A DNA stretch of 5,179 nucleotides from Myxococcales bacterium (GTDB lineage: Bacteria > Myxococcota_C > UBA6777), in assembly GCA_027005175.1 (NCBI GenBank), contig JALTMC010000279.1, positions 1 through 5,179 on the forward strand. Direction: 5' to 3'. How positions within the stretch are numbered: the stretch's first letter is position 1; each line of letters begins with the position of its first letter. This document shows positions 1 through 4,003 of this stretch, piece by piece. Both the position numbers and the translations under genes were made by a program. The notes below the pieces were generated by a model. It searched no databases, was not told the origin of the DNA, and worked only from the letters and a program-made list of their open reading frames with translations.

Positions 1-2216
1 TTGGGATGTCCTGTTTGTTTAAAAACATCGGTTTGTTCTTTGGTTGCGATTCCTTGTGCAACCATTGGAATACTTAGCGGAGATTGCCCAGGAGCAGAAT
101 TGGCCACTTGCAAGACTGCCTTTGCAAAGCCTACTTTGGTAGCCTTGTAAGAGATCTCTATCTGAACCCCTTTTCCAGTTGTAAGTCTGTGAGGAAGATT
201 CGGTGCCTGCACAAGATGAAAGCCGTTGGTACCGAGACGAGAAAACTTAATCGAACTCAACGTTATGTCTTGTTTGCAGTTGTTGTAGATGGTTACTGCT
301 TCTTTGCTGGAGGCACAATTGATCGTTACAAAGCCAAAATCCAGCAACGTTGGAACGACCGAAAGACAAGCATCATTGGTGCTACCGCTCAGGAGAATGG
401 CCGTTTTTTGTGGGGGAGCGTCATCTGTCTTAAGTTCCATTCGTCCTTTAAAGCTACGTGTACTTCCGGTGAGGGCACTTGTCGATTGCTGGGGGGCAAA
501 GGCTACGTTCTGTTTCCATTGACTTCCTGGTGCAATCTCAAGAGGAGGCTGGCAGGTATACTGCTGTCGTGATGAATGAACACAACCTTTGGGGGGACTG
601 GGTAAAACAAAGGCATCAGTGCCTGACGGAAGTCCAAAGAAACCATCCGTAATCACATTGATTTGTGACACAAAGCATGAGCGTGTTCCTTTGTTGCTCC
701 ATGTCGTTTGTACTTCCTTGCTAGTTCCCACAATGTGATGACCAAATGCTATTTGTCGTGGACTGGCTTCGAGCCGACATGAGGAGGCCGAGGTGTTTTC
801 ACCTCTGATTGGTACCTTGACAATCGCTTCATCCGGATCATCACTTGCGATTTCAAGTACCCCTGTCTCTTTACCTTTGTTGAAAGGCGCATAAGCCACC
901 GCTACAGAAAGAACTTGATTGGGCTGCATGATTTGAGGAAACTTAACTCCCTTAGTATTAACCTTAATTTCTCGTGCTGAACCTTGTGTGAGCTTTATGC
1001 CAGAGATTGTGAGAGGTTTATTGCCAACATTTGCAATCTTGAGATCCAACGTTTTCGAAGGAGGTACCACACCAAAATTAAGCTCCTTGGGAGAGACCTC
1101 AATATCTGGCCCAGCGATACGGCCTGTCAGAAGGACGTCCACCTTCGGACGATTCGGATCATTGCTCTTAATTTCTACGGCCCCCGTGTGTTTGGAGCCA
1201 GAGACAGGGCGATACTCGACAGAAATTGTTTCAGACTTCTGAGAAGCAAGTTTGAGATCCTGTAAAAAGGGCACAACAAAGGACCCACTGGAGCCTGCCT
1301 TGGATTGCAGTGTTTTAATGTGTAAGGGAATTACGCCTTTGTTCGTTACCTGAAAAGTCCTGCGTGTGCGTGACCCCTTGACTTGGGCACCAAAATCCAA
1401 AGAGATTGGTTTAACTTCTAAGATAGGTACAGCCAAAGCTCCCCGAAACTGTAGAAGGTATGGATCTTTTCGACGACTGGGAAGAGGGGAGCTTGGAGCA
1501 CAGTTACCTTCACAAATAAGACGCAACACCCCTTTATCGATATGCTGTGAAGCTGGTGAATAACGAACCTTAAAATGGAATGACCCTCCAGGCTCTATCG
1601 TCTTAGGAGCCTTGGGGAGGCCGTTTAGAAACAGGAAAGCCTGACTCGACGATGTTTCCCACACCATTGTTTGGATCGAGAGAGGGGAGCTTCCCTTATT
1701 CCAGCCAACCACTGTGATGTCTTTCGACTCTCCAACTTTCACCACCCCAAAATCAACGGGGTTGGGCTCAAACACCAACTGATGGTGATTCGCTCCTGCC
1801 AAAAGTCGAACTTCAAGAACGCCACCTTTGGGCACGATGGCATTGCTCTCAAGTCGTAGAATCCCCAAAGGAGTGGTCCCCTTGGGTGCCACAAACTTAA
1901 TCTGCAAAGAAAAACTCTCACCTGAGTCAAGGCTTTTGGGAAGACTTGGCACAGAAGCCTTAATCAGTTCGTAATGAGCATCTCCCTGTGCAATTTCAAT
2001 CTTGGTAATGCTTATCGAGCCACTCTCCGCGACGATCTTCACTGCCTTTGTCTGTGCCCGACCTACCACAGTAGCAAAGGTGAGCGTTTTGGGCTTGGCC
2101 ACAAGAATACTACTACCGCCAATTGGCACCCCTCCACAATCACAGCCTTGCGAAGCGAGCAAAAACACGAGCATCACGAAACATACAAGTATCATCCACC
2201 TTCTTTGTTGTATCAT
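1..2216 (-). CDS. Partial ASH-repeat (choice-of-anchor D) lipoprotein
   Basis: A continuous reading frame of 738 codons runs off the left edge, so the C-terminus is missing. The N-terminus looks like a lipoprotein signal: RR at residues 5-6, a hydrophobic stretch at about 9-21, then ASQGC with Cys25 as the likely lipidated residue. Position -3 is Ser, so the lipobox is imperfect. Six repeats of about 105-135 residues follow, each with a 'P..LDFG.V' strand and usually a following 'N.G..PL.I' strand. The FG or FA motif falls at residues 47, 156, 275, 381, 491 and 627. This is the pattern of ASH/HYDIN-type immunoglobulin-like domains. Several Cys pairs in repeats 2, 5 and 6 fit an extracytoplasmic location. 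ATG 2216 is the first in-frame ATG after an upstream TAA and has GAGG 6 nt before it; Met8 is an alternative start. The last residues seen (TDVFKQTGHP) resemble the linker that in such proteins often leads into a von Willebrand A domain, which is inference. Function unknown; surface adhesion or scaffold is plausible. Confidence 0.85.
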   Translation of the reverse strand, partial: MIQQRRWMILVCFVMLVFLLASQGCDCGGVPIGGSSILVAKPKTLTFATVVGRAQTKAVKIVAESGSISITKIEIAQGDAHYELIKASVPSLPKSLDSGESFSLQIKFVAPKGTTPLGILRLESNAIVPKGGVLEVRLLAGANHHQLVFEPNPVDFGVVKVGESKDITVVGWNKGSSPLSIQTMVWETSSSQAFLFLNGLPKAPKTIEPGGSFHFKVRYSPASQHIDKGVLRLICEGNCAPSSPLPSRRKDPYLLQFRGALAVPILEVKPISLDFGAQVKGSRTRRTFQVTNKGVIPLHIKTLQSKAGSSGSFVVPFLQDLKLASQKSETISVEYRPVSGSKHTGAVEIKSNDPNRPKVDVLLTGRIAGPDIEVSPKELNFGVVPPSKTLDLKIANVGNKPLTISGIKLTQGSAREIKVNTKGVKFPQIMQPNQVLSVAVAYAPFNKGKETGVLEIASDDPDEAIVKVPIRGENTSASSCRLEASPRQIAFGHHIVGTSKEVQTTWSNKGTRSCFVSQINVITDGFFGLPSGTDAFVLPSPPKGCVHSSRQQYTCQPPLEIAPGSQWKQNVAFAPQQSTSALTGSTRSFKGRMELKTDDAPPQKTAILLSGSTNDACLSVVPTLLDFGFVTINCASSKEAVTIYNNCKQDITLSSIKFSRLGTNGFHLVQAPNLPHRLTTGKGVQIEISYKATKVGFAKAVLQVANSAPGQSPLSIPMVAQGIATKEQTDVFKQTGHP

Positions 2217-2403
2217 GATAGGCCTCAACCCACTCCATGTCTGTCCGAAACAAGTCCCACAAAGAGAGGGCTCTTATACAAAAGTACGAAGTGAATTTTC
2301 TTCTTTACGTACCTTTGTCAATCTCCTCTTTAAAACGAACGGGAATTTGACAGTCTGTAAAAGAAAAAATTACTTGCTTAACTCTTATCACACGATAAAA
2401 AGT
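2217..2403 (-). promoter_or_regulatory. Long 5' leader of the lipoprotein mRNA
   Basis: This is the stretch between the predicted promoter and ATG 2216. It has in-frame stops and no convincing coding sequence on either strand. It contains the inverted partner (2339-2366) of a 28-nt segment found at 2761-2788, and close to the start codon a GAGG ribosome-binding sequence (6-nt spacing). Leader length and content suggest post-transcriptional control, which is inference. Confidence 0.35.
2339..2366 (+). repeat. 28-nt inverted repeat, copy B (in lipoprotein leader)
   Basis: The plus strand here matches the reverse complement of 2761-2788 at 25 of 28 positions. The shared core includes TGACAG and CTGTAAAAGAAA. 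All three differences are C-to-T transitions in this orientation. The copies lie about 395 bp apart in opposite orientation. Confidence 0.7.
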
Positions 2404-2431
2404 AGTATACAATCGATACACGCAAAGTCAA
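2404..2431 (-). promoter_or_regulatory. Sigma70-type promoter for the lipoprotein gene
   Basis: On the minus strand TTGACT (2431-2426) is followed after 16 nt by TATACT (2409-2404), each one base off consensus. The start site would fall near 2397, giving a leader of about 180 nt before ATG 2216. The position and orientation fit the lipoprotein gene. Confidence 0.55.
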
Positions 2432-2456
2432 GATACCATTTTGATATAATTTGTAT

Positions 2457-2480
2457 TTTTAGAAATTTGAATTTCTAAAA
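2457..2480. repeat. Perfect 24-bp AT-rich palindrome, possible operator
   Basis: TTTTAGAAATT (2457-2467), a TG centre, then AATTTCTAAAA (2470-2480): 11-bp perfect arms. The centre lies about 70 bp upstream of the predicted lipoprotein start site, a place where an activator could bind. The T-rich and A-rich flanks would also allow a weak hairpin terminator, but the stem has almost no GC, so a DNA-binding site is the better guess. Confidence 0.4.
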
Positions 2481-2596
2481 CGGGCTTCTTACAGTGTTTG
2501 AGTAAAAACATGCCATAACTTAGATATTATTATGAAAATAAAATGGACGTGACCATGAATAACCTTCTTTGGTGTACAAGTCTACACAGGTTCCTC
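2481..2596. other. AT-rich intergenic stretch
   Basis: No gene seen on either strand. It holds a small dyad, GTGTA-CAAGTC-TACAC (about 2571-2586), just before the BIME-like hairpin pair. Confidence 0.4.
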
Positions 2597-2614
2597 GTGG
2601 GGCTGAACCCCCAC
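2597..2614. repeat. GC-rich hairpin, left arm of a BIME-like inverted pair
   Basis: GTGGGG, loop CTGAAC, then CCCCAC, followed by TCAGAGGA (2615-2622). The CCTC before the stem can also pair with the GAGG after it. The unit is mirrored by the hairpin at 2715-2732. Confidence 0.6.
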
Positions 2615-2624
2615 TCAGAGGAAG

Positions 2625-2644
2625 AAAAACCCGACGAAAGTCGG
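2625..2644 (-). terminator. Intrinsic terminator, minus strand
   Basis: Minus-strand CCGAC, loop TTTC, GTCGG, then G and TTTTT. The stem is short (5 bp) but GC-rich, with a clear U-tract. It lies inside the BIME-like pair and would end a minus-strand transcript coming from about 2650-2830. Confidence 0.55.
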
Positions 2645-2714
2645 CTCAACCCTTTGGTTTGCCCTGAAGAGCAAGTTGTTCGGAGTGCGCTTTAGCGTAC
2701 TTAGTATCCTCAGA

Positions 2715-2732
2715 GTGGGACTTGAGTCCCAC
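2715..2732. repeat. GC-rich hairpin, right arm of a BIME-like inverted pair
   Basis: GTGGGACT, TG, AGTCCCAC is a perfect 8-bp-arm palindrome. It is preceded by TCCTCAGA (2707-2714), the reverse complement (7/8) of the TCAGAGGA beside the left hairpin. Two inverted GC-rich palindromes about 100 bp apart are the layout of paired REP elements (BIME), though no REP family is recognised. Confidence 0.55.
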
Positions 2733-2760
2733 GGATATAAATGAGATTTCGCTATGTCCA

Positions 2761-2788
2761 TTTCTTTTACAGGCTGTCAGGTTCCCGT
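2761..2788 (-). repeat. 28-nt inverted repeat, copy A (with own hairpin)
   Basis: This is the partner of 2339-2366. In minus-strand RNA it overlaps a 10-bp stem, CTTTTACGGG with CCTGTAAAAG (one G-U pair), closing a 10-nt loop AACCTGACAG. Copy B lacks the left arm of this stem, so copy A looks like the structured, possibly functional version. Confidence 0.65.
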
Positions 2789-2905
2789 AAAAAGACAGTA
2801 ACTGCGTTCTTGCGAGATCACCGCTCCCCATACTTGTTTAGGATGCACTTTGTGTGAAAAAAAGTGTTATGGAAGTGTTCTGAATGTGCATGAATGTGTT
2901 TAAAC

Positions 2906-2936
2906 AAAAAGTCCGGACCTCGAAAAGCCCGGACTT
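2906..2936 (-). terminator. Intrinsic terminator of the tRNA transcript
   Basis: Minus-strand AAGTCCGG, 12-nt loop, CCGGACTT, then TTTTT in total: an 8-bp perfect GC-rich stem and U-tract. It lies about 60 nt after the 3' end of the last tRNA, so it should end the tRNA operon. Confidence 0.75.
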
Positions 2937-2995
2937 GTCATGGATATGCACACTTTTGTAGGGGGTATGTCATCTTTGTGTAGGATCGTAAAAAG

Positions 2996-3069
2996 TGCTG
3001 AAGGCGGGAGTCGAACCCGCAACCTCCAGATTTTAAGTCTGGTGCCTCTACCCATTGGGCTACTCCAGC
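2996..3069 (-). tRNA. tRNA with Leu anticodon TAA, short variable loop
   Basis: A 74-nt cloverleaf: acceptor GCTGGAG/CTTCAGC (one G-U), 3-bp D stem GCC/GGC with a large loop as in Leu tRNAs, anticodon arm CCAGA-CTTAAAA-TCTGG with anticodon TAA, 5-nt variable loop AGGTT, T arm GCGGG-TTCGACT-CCCGC, and discriminator A73. CCA is not encoded. The anticodon loop and A73 fit tRNA-Leu(UAA), but the long variable arm universal in standard bacterial tRNA-Leu is absent. It is clearly paralogous to the CAA tRNA at 3152-3226 (same acceptor 5' strand, near-identical D arm). The folding is solid; amino-acid identity is inferred from the anticodon. Confidence 0.85.
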
Positions 3070-3095
3070 CAAAGAGTCATTCTAGACCTGGCCAG

Positions 3096-3133
3096 GGGGA
3101 GTGTGTTTGATACTTGTATCAAACACACTCCCC
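3096..3133. repeat. Perfect 18-bp hairpin in the spacer between two tRNAs
   Basis: GGGGAGTGTGTTTGATAC (3096-3113), centre TT, then its exact reverse complement (3116-3133). TAGACC occurs directly repeated on either side (3083-3088 and 3135-3140). No U-tract follows on the minus strand, so it is not an ordinary terminator. It could be an RNase III processing stem in the tRNA precursor, an operator, or a small inserted element. Confidence 0.8.
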
Positions 3134-3151
3134 TTAGACCAAGGGCCGGCG

Positions 3152-3226
3152 TGCTGGAGGTGGGAGTTGAACCCACACGTGACCTGCTTTTGAGACAGGT
3201 GCCTCTGCCAATTGGACTACTCCAGC
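3152..3226 (-). tRNA. tRNA with Leu anticodon CAA, short variable loop
   Basis: A 75-nt cloverleaf: acceptor GCTGGAG/CTCCAGC (7 perfect pairs), D arm with 3-bp stem GTC/GGC and large loop, anticodon arm CCTGT-CTCAAAA-GCAGG (T-G at the base of the loop) with anticodon CAA, 6-nt variable region TCACGT, T arm GTGGG-TTCAACT-CCCAC, and A73. No encoded CCA. It would read UUG. Like its TAA neighbour it has a Leu-type D arm but no long variable arm. Confidence 0.85.
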
Positions 3227-3268
3227 GGAAAAATCGTTCAAAGTCGGATGTCGAAAGTCAAACCCTGT

Positions 3269-3307
3269 GTTCTTTTAACCTTCGGCCTTCGACGATGTAA
3301 AAAGAAC
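3269..3307. repeat. Hairpin in the spacer between tRNA-Gln and tRNA(CAA)
   Basis: GTTCTTTT (3269-3276) pairs perfectly with AAAAGAAC (3300-3307) around a loop that contains CCTTCGG. On the minus strand it begins 2-3 nt after the 3' end of the Gln tRNA, so it could guide processing of the precursor. It has no U-tract of terminator type. Confidence 0.4.
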
Positions 3308-3309
3308 AG

Positions 3310-3380
3310 TTCGCGCGGAAGGAATCGAACCTCCATCAACTGAGTCAAAGTCAGTCGTCTTGCCGTTAGACCACACGCGA
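3310..3380 (-). tRNA. tRNA-Gln (TTG)
   Basis: A compact 71-nt cloverleaf: acceptor TCGCGTG/CGCGCGA (T1-A72 start, typical of Gln), D stem GTC/GAC, anticodon arm ACTGA-CTTTGAC-TCAGT with anticodon TTG, only 4 nt in the variable loop (TGAT), T arm GGAGG-TTCGATT-CCTTC with one G-T pair, and A73. No encoded CCA. Discriminator A rather than the G73 of E. coli tRNA-Gln is slightly unusual. Confidence 0.85.
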
Positions 3381-3382
3381 AA

Positions 3383-3404
3383 AATGAGTCAAAAGTCAAA
3401 AGAG
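3383..3404. repeat. Repeated tRNA spacer, copy 1
   Basis: This 22-nt spacer starts AATGAGTCAAAAGT and matches 3481-3502 at 20 of 22 positions. Both sit immediately 3' (minus sense) of a CAT-anticodon tRNA, which points to a tandem duplication of tRNA plus spacer. Confidence 0.65.
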
Positions 3405-3478
3405 TTGCGGGAACAGGATTCGAACCTGTGACCTTCAGGATATGAGCCTGATGAGCTGCCAAACTGCTCCATCCCGCA
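3405..3478 (-). tRNA. Initiator-like tRNA-Met (CAT)
   Basis: A 74-nt cloverleaf: acceptor TGCGGGA/TCCCGCA, D arm GAGC-AGTTTGGCA-GCTC, anticodon arm TCAGG-CTCATAT-CCTGA with anticodon CAT, variable AGGTC, T arm ACAGG-TTCGAATC-CTGT, and A73. The A11-U24 D-stem pair and the TGGAGCAG...GCTC body are marks of initiator tRNA. Two other initiator marks are altered: pair 1-72 is T-A instead of the usual C-A mismatch, and the three GC pairs at the base of the anticodon stem read A-U, G-C, G-C. No encoded CCA. Confidence 0.8.
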
Positions 3479-3480
3479 AG

Positions 3481-3502
3481 AATGAGTCAAAAGTAGAAAG
3501 AG
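3481..3502. repeat. Repeated tRNA spacer, copy 2
   Basis: This is the partner of 3383-3404 (20/22 identical), lying between the two CAT-anticodon tRNAs. The differences are two adjacent bases. Confidence 0.65.
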
Positions 3503-3574
3503 TCACGGGAGTGGGATTTGAACCCACGTTCTTCAGGATATGAATCTGATGCATTGCCACTATGCTATCCCGTG
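3503..3574 (-). tRNA. tRNA with anticodon CAT (Met or Ile2)
   Basis: A 72-nt cloverleaf: acceptor CACGGGA/TCCCGTG, D arm GCAT-AGTGGCA-ATGC with an elongator-type C11-G24 pair, anticodon arm TCAGA-TTCATAT-CCTGA with anticodon CAT, variable AGAAC, T arm GTGGG-TTCAAAT-CCCAC, and A73. The 31-39 pair is an A-C mismatch. Its anticodon region closely resembles the initiator-like neighbour (shared TCATATCCTGAAG), consistent with duplication. CAT may read AUG as elongator Met, or AUA if C34 is converted to lysidine by TilS; the sequence does not settle this. Confidence 0.75.
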
Positions 3575-3583
3575 AGGAGATGA

Positions 3584-3655
3584 TGGCTCAACCAGGACTC
3601 GAACCAGGGCATCCGGATCTTCACCCCGGCGCACTGCCAGTTATGCTATCGAGCC
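3584..3655 (-). tRNA. tRNA with anticodon GAA (Phe), atypical
   Basis: A 72-nt cloverleaf: acceptor GGCTCGA/TTGAGCC (one G-T), D arm GCAT...GTGC, anticodon arm CCGGG-GTGAAGA-TCCGG with anticodon GAA, 4-nt variable ATGC, T arm CCTGG-TTCGAGT-CCTGG with a central T-T mismatch, and A73. GAA reads Phe codons. G37 instead of the A37 normal for tRNAs reading U-starting codons, together with the T-stem mismatch, suggests divergence or decay. It is the first tRNA of the operon and starts 2 nt after a terminator U-tract. Confidence 0.7.
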
Positions 3656-3657
3656 AT

Positions 3658-3696
3658 AAAAAAAGCCGCCTGTGTTTTTCAACCCAGGCGGCTTTT
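3658..3696. terminator. Strong bidirectional intrinsic terminator
   Basis: AAAAGCCGCCTG (3661-3672) pairs perfectly with CAGGCGGCTTTT (3685-3696) around a 12-nt loop. On the minus strand it is followed by seven T (3664-3658), on the plus strand by TTTT. It should end the minus-strand transcript of the small ORF at 3722-4003. It directly abuts the first tRNA. Confidence 0.8.
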
Positions 3697-3704
3697 CTGA
3701 AATG

Positions 3705-3718
3705 TTCGTTGGAACGAA
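3705..3718. repeat. 14-bp palindrome
   Basis: TTCGTT-GG-AACGAA lies between the stop of the small ORF and the terminator. It may be a small operator for the tRNA operon or simply part of the 3' untranslated structure. Confidence 0.3.
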
Positions 3719-3721
3719 TCT

Positions 3722-4003
3722 TCAAGAAGCATGACCTGGTTGAGGAGGATCAAAGAGTTGTAACCACAAGAGGGTAACATCTGCCGAAAATATCGACAGG
3801 ACCGTCACGTGCATGGACTGCATCAACGGTTGTAACAATTGGCTTTGTCCGAGACTCATGATGTGAAGAACCTGTTGGATTGCCATGACAGATAGACCTT
3901 GTGATGTTTTGGAGTTGCAGGTGGAATTGTCCATGGAGGAGGAAGCCGTACAGCAAGTGTGAGAACACACAATAGACGCTGAATAGACAGCTAACTTGGC
4001 CAT
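3722..4003 (-). CDS. Small hypothetical protein, faintly RebB-like
   Basis: 93 codons starting at ATG 4003, which has AGGA 8 nt upstream; an in-frame start at 4075 without clear support would add 24 residues. A strong terminator follows the stop by about 25 nt, so ribosome-binding site, frame and terminator agree on a real minus-strand gene. The protein has a Ser/Thr/Cys-rich N-terminal third (five Cys) and then helical, Gln/Leu/Met-rich sequence (SVMAIQQVLHIMSLGQSQLL, then QSMHVTVLSIF). The spacing of 'MA..Q.....M......LLQ..M.S' followed by a second hydrophobic helix recalls RebB-type R-body proteins ('killing trait'), but the usual NA..QQ motif is not there. The family call is weak inference. 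A 72-codon frame overlaps on the same strand at 3750-3968 and could compete. Confidence 0.4.
   Translation of the reverse strand: MAKLAVYSASIVCSHTCCTASSSMDNSTCNSKTSQGLSVMAIQQVLHIMSLGQSQLLQPLMQSMHVTVLSIFSADVTLLWLQLFDPPQPGHAS

Larger units (their letters stand above)
2646..2831 (-). other. Possible small RNA or 61-aa ORF ending at a terminator
   Basis: A minus-strand unit lies directly upstream of the terminator at 2625-2644. It holds an open frame of 61 codons with its stop 1 nt before the terminator stem. No ribosome-binding sequence precedes its ATG, and the peptide (containing GNLTACKR and LKSHSEDTKYAKAH) matches no family I recognise. The same stretch contains two strong hairpins (copy A at 2761-2788, and 2715-2732), which fits a structured RNA better than a protein gene. 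No clear promoter was found upstream. I looked for 6S, SRP, tmRNA and RNase P signatures and saw none. It could also be a dispersed repeat whose open frame is chance. Confidence 0.25.

Noticed and set aside
84-572. 162-codon plus-strand frame
   Set aside because: Antisense to the lipoprotein frame, which is longer, has domain repeats and runs uninterrupted; the plus-strand peptide shows no family features.
2249-2258. GTGGGACTTG in the lipoprotein leader matching half of the hairpin at 2715-2732
   Set aside because: Ten bases only, without the second arm; may be chance, so not added to the repeat pair.
2002-2478. 158-codon plus-strand frame
   Set aside because: Overlaps the lipoprotein signal peptide, leader and promoter in antisense; low-complexity translation with no motif.
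2646-2831. Known housekeeping RNA (6S, SRP, tmRNA, RNase P)
   Set aside because: None of the conserved signatures, such as the SRP GGAAG-type loop or a tRNA-like tmRNA end, could be found.
2881-2898. TGAATGTG repeated twice in tandem with a 10-bp period
   Set aside because: Only two short copies with no associated feature; chance level.
3055-3462. Short frames on both strands across the tRNA genes
   Set aside because: They read through clear cloverleaf tRNAs and their spacers; chance frames.
3383-3502. Repeated spacers as a CRISPR array
   Set aside because: Only two copies of 22 nt separated by a tRNA gene; no regular repeat-spacer pattern.
3562-3777. 71-codon plus-strand frame
   Set aside because: Runs through a tRNA and a terminator hairpin; not coding.
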